This document shows positions 47,755-55,506 of a stretch of 64,000 nucleotides of DNA, in pieces; the stretch's first letter is position 1, and every line of letters starts with the position of its first letter. The stretch spans positions 1,798,001 through 1,862,000 of the forward strand of contig NZ_CP134152.1 in the NCBI RefSeq assembly GCF_032164335.1, read 5' to 3'. Source of the DNA: Winslowiella toletana (GTDB lineage Bacteria > Pseudomonadota > Gammaproteobacteria > Enterobacterales > Enterobacteriaceae). Under the pieces are notes generated by a model, which saw nothing but the letters and a program-made list of their open reading frames with translations, was not told the DNA's origin and searched no databases. Both the position numbers and the translations under genes were made by a program.

Positions 47755-48000
47755 TTAATGAAGCCACGGAATTATTAACTGCCTTTGTACAACAAGAGGA
47801 AAACAATCTTATTGGTGTTGATATACCGCATATGCCAACACTTGGAAAAGCATACGAAGAAATTACTAAGCATGCAATTAATAAAAAGTTTGTAATACCT
47901 GATGGTCTTGACTTAAATATTGTAAGCGGTTTTATTAAGGTTGGGGAGGAGCAAATACCTAATCAAATAGACTGTATGTTAGTTAAGGGCATGGGTCTAA
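47751..48000 (+). pseudogene. 5' fragment of a DUF6602-like gene
   Basis: The first ~83 codons resemble the N-terminal part of DUF6602 proteins, a nuclease-like family often on phages and islands: LGKAYEEITKHAI, then IVSGFIKVGEEQIPNQIDCM. At about 47998-48003 the similarity stops and the DNA becomes the 3' part of basS in another frame. The open frame runs on to 48107 but that tail (from about GLSPAAATG) is out-of-frame basS sequence. The start overlaps the int stop, suggesting co-expression as cargo. The family assignment is from memory and moderate. Confidence 0.6.
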
Positions 48001-48504
48001 GCCCAGCTGCTGCAACTGGCGCGGGTGGGGCAATCTTTTTCATCGGGAAACTATCAGCGCGTTTCACTGGTTACCGATGTGGTTCGCCCGATGGAAAGCG
48101 AGCTTAAAATGATGCTGTCCCAGCATCAGCAGCAGCTTGATCTGGAGATAACTGGCGATGTTATCGTGCGCGGCGATGCGACATTACTTAAAGCGCTATT
48201 ACGAAATCTGGTTGAGAATGCCCATCGATACAGTCCGGAAAACACCACTATAACCCTTGGTGTCAGGGCGTTGCCCCAGCCTGTTCTTATGGTAGAGGAC
48301 CAGGGCCCGGGAATAGATGAAAATAAAATCAGTGAGCTGAGTAAAGCCTTTGTCCGGATTGACCGGCGTTACGGCGGTATCGGCTTAGGCTTAAGCATCG
48401 TGACGCTTATTGTGCAGCTCCATGATGCGAAATTCTTTCTCGAAAATCGCCAGTCTGCACCAGGTTGTCGGGCATACGTCAGATTTAACCAATCTGACGT
48501 ATAG
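48001..48504 (+). pseudogene. basS: 3' remnant of sensor kinase basS (pmrB)
   Basis: 167 codons encode the C-terminal part of BasS/PmrB. The sequence begins AQLLQLARVGQSFSSGNYQR, part of the dimerisation/linker region, followed by the ATPase domain: N-box LLRNLVENAHRYSP, G1 VEDQGPGIDE and G2 RRYGGIGLGLSIV. An in-frame TAA lies immediately before codon 1 and the sensor, membrane and phosphorylated-His parts are missing. The upstream response regulator basR (pmrA) and eptA are also absent. The remnant cannot work as a kinase. Confidence 0.88.
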
Positions 48505-48518
48505 CGCGGCGCGAATGA

Positions 48519-48617
48519 TCAGGTTGTGAACCAGATAACCAGGAAGCTGAGGATAACGCAGATGCTCAGCATCACTGAGAGGATTTCAGAAACAGGGCGG
48601 GTTAATTTTAGTGTCAT
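48519..48617 (-). CDS. pmrR: PmrR-like small membrane peptide (LpxT inhibitor)
   Basis: A 32-codon gene on the minus strand with a GGAGAAG ribosome site. The product MTLKLTRPVSEILSVMLSI continues into a hydrophobic helix ending ILSFLVIWFTT, close in plan to Salmonella/E. coli PmrR (hydrophobic peptide ending FLYIWFATY). PmrR is made under PmrA control and inhibits LpxT, which favours cationic modification of lipid A. A perfect PmrA box 42 bases upstream and the position beside basS support this call. It appears intact. Confidence 0.8.
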   Translation of the reverse strand: MTLKLTRPVSEILSVMLSICVILSFLVIWFTT

Positions 48618-48658
48618 TGTCTTCTCCAGAAGTTGTCGGATAATTTTCGCCTGACAAC

Positions 48659-48675
48659 CTTAAGAGAACCTTAAG
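48659..48675 (-). promoter_or_regulatory. PmrA (BasR) box upstream of pmrR
   Basis: CTTAAGAGAACCTTAAG is two perfect CTTAAG half-sites with a 5-base spacer, the PmrA consensus. It is placed 42 bases before the pmrR start on the minus strand. Confidence 0.85.
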
Positions 48676-48726
48676 CCCTGAGCTGGGTTCAAGAAAAAAC
48701 CAGCGAGGATCTTCCTGCGCTGAGTA

Positions 48727-49632
48727 TCAAAACGATGATTTATTCATTACTTTGCGCCAAATCATCGGTAGCTCTGCTATCAACTCTCCGGTCACGCGCT
48801 GTTTAGCCGCTCCCGGCTGCCAGATCGCGACCAGGGTGATATTCAGCCCTTGGTTGCCGACTTCACTGTCCAGCACCCGGACGTTTTTCCATTGGGCAGC
48901 CAGAAAATGTTTTGGCAAAAAACCCCAGCCTTGCGCATTCTCCAGCAGATAGCGCAGCGAGCTGCGCTCATTAACGTACAGCGTGCGTCCGGAAATCTGT
49001 AGACGACGGACAATCTGCTCATCGTGCGCGCGGTGCATCACTATTTGCGGCACCAGAGAGAGATTAAGCAGCGTAAGAGGTGTTTGCTGGTTGAGAAAGA
49101 GTTTTGATGACCCATAGAAATCAAGCTCGATATTACCCAGCGCGCACCACTCCATATCCATTCCCAGCGCGCGGTTGTTGGCCTGACATAGCGCAATTTG
49201 CGCTCTGCCGCTGGTTAACGCCGCTTCCGCTTCTTCTCTCGAGGCGCTCCACGCGCTAAAGCGAATGCCCCGGTCACTCATCGCTCTCGTCACCGCTTCA
49301 ATAAACGAGGGCGCAATAAAAGGATCGTAAACCAGGACGATTTCCCGCTGATCATCTTCCGGCAGCGATTGCACGTAATGCTCGAATGCTCTGGCTTGAC
49401 GTAACAGTAAATGCGCCTGGCGATGCAGCTGTTGTCCTTGCCCGGTCAGGATTAAGCTGCGGCCCTCGCGCAAAAACAGCTTATAGCCCAGCGCATCCTC
49501 AAGATAATCCAGCAGGTCTCTCAGCGTGGTACGGTCTTTACCGAGTGATTGTGCGGCTTTGGATAAACTACCCAATTCAGCAACGCGGGCAAAAGCCTCT
49601 ATTTGCGCGAAAGAATATCGCAGAGCAGACAT
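48727..49632 (-). CDS. LysR-family regulator
   Basis: A 301-residue LysR-type protein. The N-terminal winged HTH (FAQIEAFARVAELGSLSKAA) is followed by a substrate-binding-like domain. It is transcribed divergently from the serine hydrolase gene at 49754, which is its likely target by the usual LysR arrangement. The ligand is unknown. Confidence 0.85.
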   Translation of the reverse strand: MSALRYSFAQIEAFARVAELGSLSKAAQSLGKDRTTLRDLLDYLEDALGYKLFLREGRSLILTGQGQQLHRQAHLLLRQARAFEHYVQSLPEDDQREIVLVYDPFIAPSFIEAVTRAMSDRGIRFSAWSASREEAEAALTSGRAQIALCQANNRALGMDMEWCALGNIELDFYGSSKLFLNQQTPLTLLNLSLVPQIVMHRAHDEQIVRRLQISGRTLYVNERSSLRYLLENAQGWGFLPKHFLAAQWKNVRVLDSEVGNQGLNITLVAIWQPGAAKQRVTGELIAELPMIWRKVMNKSSF

Positions 49633-49753
49633 TTATTTCAGCTCCTGTATCAACAATTTATACGGGGGATTTTCCCCCGTATAGTGATTTTTTCAAGCGG
49701 TTTTTCCTTCTTATAATCTCGCCTGTTATCTAACTCAACAATAAGTGAAAAAC

Positions 49754-51076
49754 ATGCGAAATTCTGCTTTCCCAATAATCAAACCCCTGATGCTGGCTGC
49801 CACGGTCTGTGCAGCATTCTCTTCTGTGTCTGCTGTTGCTGCGCAATCGCTGCAAAACTGCGGCGGGGTGATGCTCAGTGCTTGCCCGACGCCCTTTGAT
49901 AAGACGCTGCCTGAGGCGAAAGATATGCTGCAATGGGATCGGGCAGCGCGCGTTGTCGGTTTTCGTAATGATTATCGTAACTATGCTGGCGACGTATTCC
50001 AGCATGGCAAATCGACACCACTTCAATTGGCAGAAAAGCAGCTGAAGGGCGCAACTTACAGTGTGAAGGGGAAAACTTATACCCTGAAGGACTACCTGCA
50101 GCGTGAAAATGTGACCGGTATGCTGGTGCTGAAAAATGGCAAAGTGGCCTACAAATATCTCGGTGAAGGTAATACCGACAGTACGTTATGGACATCGCGC
50201 TCGGTTGGAAAATCGGTGGTTTCGACGCTGGTGGGCATTGCGATTAAGCAGGGTAAAATTCACTCGCTGGACGATCGGGTTACGGACTATGAACCTGACT
50301 TAACAGGAACCGCGTGGCAGGATGTTACTCTCAGGCAGCTCATTCAGCATACTTCCGGTGTAGAGTGGAATGAGGACTACACCAATCCTGACTCTGATTT
50401 CGCCCACCTGACGCAGTGTGAAGCCCAACCGGGAACCTATGATTGCGTGCGTAATATCATCACTGGCCTGAAACGCGCCCATCCGGCAGGACAGTCGTGG
50501 TCGTACTCCTCGGGTGGCGCATGGCTACTGGGTGATGTGTTAGAAAAAGCCACCGGAATGCCGCTGGCTCAGTACCTGGAAAAAACCATCTGGCAACCCT
50601 ATGGTATGGCGCAGGACGGCGTCTGGCATGCTTACCAGCCAGGTAAACATGATGTTGGCGCGCACGGCTTTAATGCCACGCTGGAGGATTGGGGCCGTTT
50701 TGGCGAGTTTGTGTTAAGCGGTGGGCAACTGAAGGATGGGAAAAAGCTGTTGCCAGATAACTGGCTGAAACAGGCATCTGACTGGACCACGGCGAAAAAT
50801 TCTGTCACAGCGGCGCATCCGGAGGGATCATATGGCTATCAATGGTGGAATAATGCGGTGCCCGCTGATGCGCAGCAGGTTACGCCGGCCGCTGCCGACT
50901 CACTGCAAGGTTCGATGTGGGCATTGGGAATTTACGGCCAGGTGATTATGATTAATCCCGCAGAACAGTTGGTGATTGTTCAATGGTCGACATGGCCACA
51001 GGCGGAACCTGATTTTAAAGCACAGCCACTTGAGGCTTCGCTGATGTACAGTGCGATTGCGCAGCAACTTCGTTAA
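49754..51076 (+). CDS. Secreted beta-lactamase-fold serine hydrolase
   Basis: About 440 residues with a signal peptide (AATVCAAFSSVSAVAA) and a class C beta-lactamase/6-aminohexanoate-dimer-hydrolase-type domain. The nucleophile motif S-x-x-K is SVGK in WTSRSVGKSVVS, and the Tyr motif is YSSGGAW. HTSGVEWNEDY is typical of the family, which includes esterases and amide hydrolases. It is not a proven beta-lactamase. GTG at 49745 is an alternative start. The divergent LysR gene suggests inducible expression; a terminator follows. Confidence 0.85.
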   Translation: MRNSAFPIIKPLMLAATVCAAFSSVSAVAAQSLQNCGGVMLSACPTPFDKTLPEAKDMLQWDRAARVVGFRNDYRNYAGDVFQHGKSTPLQLAEKQLKGATYSVKGKTYTLKDYLQRENVTGMLVLKNGKVAYKYLGEGNTDSTLWTSRSVGKSVVSTLVGIAIKQGKIHSLDDRVTDYEPDLTGTAWQDVTLRQLIQHTSGVEWNEDYTNPDSDFAHLTQCEAQPGTYDCVRNIITGLKRAHPAGQSWSYSSGGAWLLGDVLEKATGMPLAQYLEKTIWQPYGMAQDGVWHAYQPGKHDVGAHGFNATLEDWGRFGEFVLSGGQLKDGKKLLPDNWLKQASDWTTAKNSVTAAHPEGSYGYQWWNNAVPADAQQVTPAAADSLQGSMWALGIYGQVIMINPAEQLVIVQWSTWPQAEPDFKAQPLEASLMYSAIAQQLR

Positions 51077-51085
51077 CTCACCGGG

Positions 51086-51110
51086 CGGGGAGACACGCTC
51101 CCCGTTTTTT
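51086..51110 (+). terminator. Terminator of the serine hydrolase gene
   Basis: CGGGGAG (51086-51092) pairs with CTCCCCG (51098-51104), followed by TTTTTT (51105-51110). Confidence 0.88.
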
Positions 51111-51166
51111 GCCATAGCCGCGCCCTGGACGTCTGTATTGCCCAGGCCATTACCACAGGATGAGCA

Positions 51167-52063
51167 ATGCGCCGTAAGAATGTGAACGATTACCTGGCTT
51201 TTATCGCGGTTGCACGCGAACAGAGTTTTACTAAAGCGGCGGCACAGCTCGGCGTTTCGCAATCGGCGCTGAGCTATACCATCCGCACGCTTGAATCACA
51301 TCTGGGGCTGCGGTTACTCACCCGCACCACACGCAGCGTTTCGGTCACCGAGGCCGGTGAACAACTGCTCAACCGCATCGGGCCGCATTTTGACGAAATT
51401 GAAAGTGAGATCGCGGCACTCAGCAGTTTGCGAGATAAGCCAGCCGGCACCGTGCGTATCAATGCCGTTGAGCATGCAGCCGAGACGATTCTCTGGCCAA
51501 AACTGTCGCCGCTGTTACTCGACTATCCCGATATTAATATCGAAATCATCAGCGAGTATGGGCTTAAGGATATCGTCGCCGAACGCTACGATGCTGGCGT
51601 CCGACTGGGTGAACAGATTGATATGGATATGATTTCGATTCCGTTAGCGGCGAATTTTTGCTTCGCGGTTGTTGCGGCACCCGCGTATTTTCAGGATAAA
51701 CCGCAGCCTGTAACCCCTTACGATCTGAGCAAGCACAGCTGTATCAAGCTGCGATTGCCAACCCATGGGGGTTTTTATGTCTGGGAGTTCAGTAAAGAGG
51801 GAAATGAACTAAAGGTTCGTATTGAGGGCCGCGGCGCGTTCAGCAGCATTTCGATGATGCGGCAGGCCGCGCTTGATGGCCTGGGTATCGCTTATCTGCC
51901 GAAGGACATTGTGGATACGGCGATAGCAGACGGCAGGCTGATACAGATCCTTGCCGACTGGTGTCCACCACGGCCCGCTTATCATCTCTATTATCCCAGC
52001 CGTCGCCAGCATTCACCGGCATTTTCCCTGGTTCTTGAGGCACTTCGCTATCGACGCGCGTGA
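51167..52063 (+). CDS. LysR-family regulator
   Basis: A 298-residue LysR-type protein of the CrgA/PA-type subgroup. The HTH is in FTKAAAQLGVSQSALSYTIR, with the wing RLLTRTTRSVSVTEAGE. The effector domain includes AVEHAAETILWPKL. A broken alpha/beta hydrolase gene lies just downstream on the same strand, so its former target may be lost. Confidence 0.87.
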   Translation: MRRKNVNDYLAFIAVAREQSFTKAAAQLGVSQSALSYTIRTLESHLGLRLLTRTTRSVSVTEAGEQLLNRIGPHFDEIESEIAALSSLRDKPAGTVRINAVEHAAETILWPKLSPLLLDYPDINIEIISEYGLKDIVAERYDAGVRLGEQIDMDMISIPLAANFCFAVVAAPAYFQDKPQPVTPYDLSKHSCIKLRLPTHGGFYVWEFSKEGNELKVRIEGRGAFSSISMMRQAALDGLGIAYLPKDIVDTAIADGRLIQILADWCPPRPAYHLYYPSRRQHSPAFSLVLEALRYRRA

Positions 52064-52164
52064 CCCTTGCCAAAAACAAGGCCATTCACCCGCGATTAAG
52101 AAAACTCCTTTCTAAGCCTATGCGGAATTAGCTATCTAATCTCTTAATGCAACGGGGATTATGA

Positions 52165-52519
52165 TGGCAGTCTGAATCGGTCACTCTCTGGTTAGGCCAG
52201 GGATCGACATCCGATCATAATGGGGTGCTGGCACCTGCGCCGCAGACTACCGGTAAAACAAAACGGGTGGGTGAAGTCACTGTGCAGGGCGTTTCGTTCC
52301 GAAACAATGAAATAATATTAGCCGGTAATATTTATCGACCAAAAGATTTCAGCGAGCAGCGCAACTATGCCGCTATTGTGGCTTTTCATCCTGGCAGCCT
52401 CGACGCACAAGGAGCTGTTTATTATTTCCGGCGCAACGCATAGGGATCTCTATGATGGCGCGGGCGCAATGGCTGCCGCTAAAAAACTGACGCCGTTCTT
52501 TAAGTGTCAGCTGGTTTAG
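52165..52519 (+). pseudogene. Remnant of an alpha/beta hydrolase gene
   Basis: Two separated parts of one hydrolase remain. The N-terminal part (VGEVTVQGVSFRNNEIILAG, then NIYRPKDFSEQRNYAAIVAF) lies in one frame up to about 52400. The C-terminal part (KELFIISGATHRDLYD, KKLTPFFKCQLV) is in another frame from about 52409 to the stop at 52519. Roughly 200 residues holding the nucleophile are missing, and the normal start and signal peptide are also gone. It resembles the YcjY-like hydrolase family. Confidence 0.75.
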
Positions 52520-52606
52520 CAGGTAATCGCTTATTTTTCTTTAACCGTAATAAAAATTTAATATTAAAATAATCCGCATTCTGAAGATTAATCAAATAAG
52601 GTAATT

Positions 52607-53203
52607 ATGAAAAACGTTTTAATTATCAATGCACATCAGTTTTACGACGGTATTTCATCGGGCGATTTAAATCGGGCTATGGTTAATGCAATTGCGGATA
52701 ATCTTAACCGACTGGGTTACAATATCAAGCATACTGAAATCGAAAAAGGTTATGACATCGACGATGAAGTTGAAAAACATCTTTGGGCTGATTTGATTAT
52801 TACGCAATCTCCGGTTTACTGGTTTAGTACGCCATGGATCTATAAAAAATATGTTGATGAAGTATTTACTGCTGGCATGCTGCAACAGCGTTTCCTGACG
52901 GGGGACGGACGTACGCGCCAGGACCCCGCGAAGCAATATGGCAGCGGTGGTAAGCTCACTGGTAAAAAATATATGCTCTCATTGACCTGGAATGCACCCG
53001 CTGCCGCATTCAATGATGAAGCTCAGCGGTTATTTTCCGGTAAATCTGTTGATGAGATTTTTGCCTATAATACCGCTAACTATAAATTCTGTGGTGTTGA
53101 TATTTTGCCTTCATTCTCTTGTTTTGATGTGATGAAGTCACCGGATATTACCAATGACTTTCTTCGGCTGGAAACACATTTAAATGTTGTGTTAACTGTC
53201 TGA
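52607..53203 (+). CDS. MdaB-like NAD(P)H:quinone oxidoreductase
   Basis: A 198-residue flavodoxin-fold FAD/FMN enzyme close to E. coli MdaB: WADLIITQSPVYWFSTPWIY, YVDEVFTAGML, then YGSGGKLTGKKYMLSLTWNA. Two-electron reduction of quinones limits redox cycling. It is convergent with the LysR gene at 53257. The AT-rich leader and GGTAATT before the ATG differ from the GC-richer neighbours. Confidence 0.85.
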   Translation: MKNVLIINAHQFYDGISSGDLNRAMVNAIADNLNRLGYNIKHTEIEKGYDIDDEVEKHLWADLIITQSPVYWFSTPWIYKKYVDEVFTAGMLQQRFLTGDGRTRQDPAKQYGSGGKLTGKKYMLSLTWNAPAAAFNDEAQRLFSGKSVDEIFAYNTANYKFCGVDILPSFSCFDVMKSPDITNDFLRLETHLNVVLTV

Positions 53204-53225
53204 GTTCATTCAACTGTAACAAGTC

Positions 53226-53244
53226 TGGGCGGTATCTCCGCCCA
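53226..53244. terminator. Hairpin between convergent genes
   Basis: TGGGCGG (53226-53232) pairs with CCGCCCA (53238-53244). It lacks a proper T-run, so it is a weak terminator candidate for the two convergent genes. Confidence 0.45.
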
Positions 53245-53256
53245 TTGATGACGTTA

Positions 53257-54129
53257 TTATTTCAAAGAGTTTTTTAGCGCATCAATAAACATACTCACCC
53301 GCAGCGGAAGATAGCGGGTAGTGGGCAGTACTGCCCAGACGGACAGATCCTGTTGTGTTACATCGGATAACGCAATCGCCACCAGTGAGCCATCATTCAG
53401 CTCCTTTTTTACGTCCCAGAGCGTCAGTTGGGCAATTCCCAGCCCCTGAACGCAAAGCTCCCGGACGCTTTCCACATTACTTGAGCTAAAACGCCCATCG
53501 ACATTGACGCTGATACTTTGGCCTTCTGCCTCAAAGGTCCACTGCAGCACATTGGTCAATTTCAGACAGTGATGGCCGGTTAAATCATTTAACGTTTCCG
53601 GCACACCAAACTTATGTAGATAAGCAGGCGACGCGCAGACGATGCGCGGATTGTGGATAATTTTTCGCGCAATAAGGCTGGAGTCCTTCAGTGGAGCAAT
53701 GCGGATGGCGAGATCAATTCCCCGGCCGACGATGTCCACCACATCTTCAGTAAGCTGAATATCAATCCGTAATTGCGGATTGTCGTCAAGCAGGGCAGGC
53801 ACCAGCGGCAGAATATTGCGTCGGCCAAATCCCGAAGGTGCCGTTATCCGCAATAAACCCGAAGCCTGTTTAGTTTCCGCAGAGAACAACGCCCTGGCTC
53901 CGGCCTCTGCTTCAATCAACGCACGGGCATAAGGCAAAAATTCGCTACCTTCCTGCGTCAGGGAAACAGATCGCGTTGTGCGCTGAAGCAATCGCGCACC
54001 CAGCATTTTTTCCAGCGCTGCCAGCCGCCGCGAAACCGCCATCGGCGATATATCGAGTCGTCTTGCCGCCTGCGTCAGGCTACTGGTTTCGGTAATCGTC
54101 AAAAAAAGGCGGACATCGTCGAGATTCAT
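53257..54129 (-). CDS. LysR-family regulator
   Basis: A 290-residue LysR-type protein with HTH SSLTQAARRLDISPMAVSRR and wing RLLQRTTRSVSLTQEG. It is divergent from the ene-reductase gene at 54315 with a 185-base gap, so it probably controls that gene. The ligand is unknown. Confidence 0.87.
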   Translation of the reverse strand: MNLDDVRLFLTITETSSLTQAARRLDISPMAVSRRLAALEKMLGARLLQRTTRSVSLTQEGSEFLPYARALIEAEAGARALFSAETKQASGLLRITAPSGFGRRNILPLVPALLDDNPQLRIDIQLTEDVVDIVGRGIDLAIRIAPLKDSSLIARKIIHNPRIVCASPAYLHKFGVPETLNDLTGHHCLKLTNVLQWTFEAEGQSISVNVDGRFSSSNVESVRELCVQGLGIAQLTLWDVKKELNDGSLVAIALSDVTQQDLSVWAVLPTTRYLPLRVSMFIDALKNSLK

Positions 54130-54314
54130 AGGTCAGGGTAGTTACTCAGTAAACTGAAGTCAGCGGCGGAAAATTTTCTGCCGTTAACAAGCGGCAGTTT
54201 CACGGCAATTATAACTCATTTTGATATACAGGCTTATCAGTTTGCCCTGTTTAAGCCCGCTGGCGCTGCGATTATATTGCCTTATGTTTTTAATCCTTAA
54301 TAAGGCGGAGTTTA

Positions 54315-55412
54315 ATGCGTTCATCATCGCTGTTCAGTTCAACCCAAATCGGTAATCTGTTGCTCAGTAACCGGCTGGCCGTGGCGCCAATGACCCGCGT
54401 GTCTGCCTCAGAAAATGGGCTTCCCGGTGAGCGAATGAGAGCTTATTACGAGGATTTTGCCCGTGGCGGTTTTGCCCTGACAATTACTGAAGGCATCTAT
54501 ATCGATAATGCATGGTCTCAAACCTATGCGTTCCAGGCCGGGCTGATCAATGCCGAACAGGCATCAGCATGGCGTAAAATTACTGATGCCATTCATGCGC
54601 AGGATGGCCGAATCTTTGCTCAAATCCAGCATTCTGGCGCGCTTTCTCAAGGAAATGAGTACCTTGATGGCACGGTAGCTCCCTCAGCGGTTCGTCCCAA
54701 AGGCCAACAGATGACCTTCTATCGCGGTGAAGGTCAGTATCCGCTTCCACGCGCGCTTACGGATAATGAAATTGTGAGCATTATCGAAAGCTTTGCTGAC
54801 GCAGCGTCACGCGCGGTTATCGAAGCCGGATTTGATGGTGTGGAGATCCATGGTGCCAACGGCTATCTTCTGGATCAGTTTTTTACCGACTACACCAATC
54901 AGCGCAGCGATAAATGGGGTGGCGATATCGCCGGGCGACTCAGCCTAAGCCTGGAAGTGATAAAAGCCGTGCGCGCCCGGGTTGGCAGCGAAGTGCCGGT
55001 CGGTATCCGTATTTCTCAGGGGAAAGTGAATGATTTCTTTCACAAATGGGCAAATGGCGAAGAGGACGCACGCGTAGTGTTTACTTTGCTGGCAGAGTCA
55101 GGGATTGATTATCTGCACCTGACCGAATATGAAGCCTGGCAGCCCGCATTTTCTGACAATAGTCTTTCACTGGTCGCGCTGGCGCGAAAATATGCCCCGG
55201 CGTTGACCCTTATTGCTAACGGCAATTTGCATGAACCACACAGGGCGGAGGCGTTATTAGCCGATGGTGCGGATCTTATCGCACTGGGGCGCGGTGCGCT
55301 GGCAAATCACAACTGGCCACAGCGCGTCAGGGACGGGCAGCCACTGAATGAATTCGACAGCAGCATATTGGGCCCGCTGGCAGATATAAAAGATTGCGAA
55401 ATACCGATGTGA
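54315..55412 (+). CDS. Old Yellow Enzyme-family NADH:flavin oxidoreductase (1)
   Basis: A 365-residue FMN TIM-barrel ene-reductase. The N-terminal RLAVAPMTRVSASENGLPG, the QIQHSGAL strand, and HGANGYLLDQFFTDYTNQRS with the His-x-x-Asn substrate pair are typical, followed by KWGG and a C-terminal ANGNLHEP/ALGRGALANHNW FMN-phosphate site. Such enzymes reduce activated C=C bonds in enals, enones, maleimides and nitro compounds. A LysR regulator is divergent. Confidence 0.88.
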   Translation: MRSSSLFSSTQIGNLLLSNRLAVAPMTRVSASENGLPGERMRAYYEDFARGGFALTITEGIYIDNAWSQTYAFQAGLINAEQASAWRKITDAIHAQDGRIFAQIQHSGALSQGNEYLDGTVAPSAVRPKGQQMTFYRGEGQYPLPRALTDNEIVSIIESFADAASRAVIEAGFDGVEIHGANGYLLDQFFTDYTNQRSDKWGGDIAGRLSLSLEVIKAVRARVGSEVPVGIRISQGKVNDFFHKWANGEEDARVVFTLLAESGIDYLHLTEYEAWQPAFSDNSLSLVALARKYAPALTLIANGNLHEPHRAEALLADGADLIALGRGALANHNWPQRVRDGQPLNEFDSSILGPLADIKDCEIPM

Positions 55413-55506
55413 ATGAATATTGCTGACAACGAATCTGTTGTTGAGCCAGGTGGTGATTACCGGACGGCGGAGCATTGCGCCATACCGTCCGGTCAATCGC
55501 TAGCTG

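Larger units (their letters stand above)
45557..48000. mobile_element. Decayed P2/186-type prophage remnant at leuZ
   Basis: The element holds an ogr-like gene on the minus strand next to leuZ, then cI and integrase on the plus strand, then a truncated cargo gene. In P2-type prophages ogr sits at one end beside the att site, while repressor and integrase are at the other, pointing outward. The layout therefore equals the two ends of such a prophage with everything between (replication, capsid, tail) deleted. No second copy of the leuZ 3' end was found near 47.8-48.1 kb, so the far att site appears lost. Exact outer borders are not certain. Confidence 0.75.

Noticed and set aside
45485-48000. 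Complete, inducible prophage or phage satellite
   Set aside because: No replication, capsid, tail or lysis genes and no second att site are visible; ogr is broken.
49754-51076. Antibiotic-resistance AmpC beta-lactamase
   Set aside because: The SxxK and YSS motifs fit the wider serine-hydrolase family, but the overall sequence is not AmpC-like and the regulator is not clearly AmpR.
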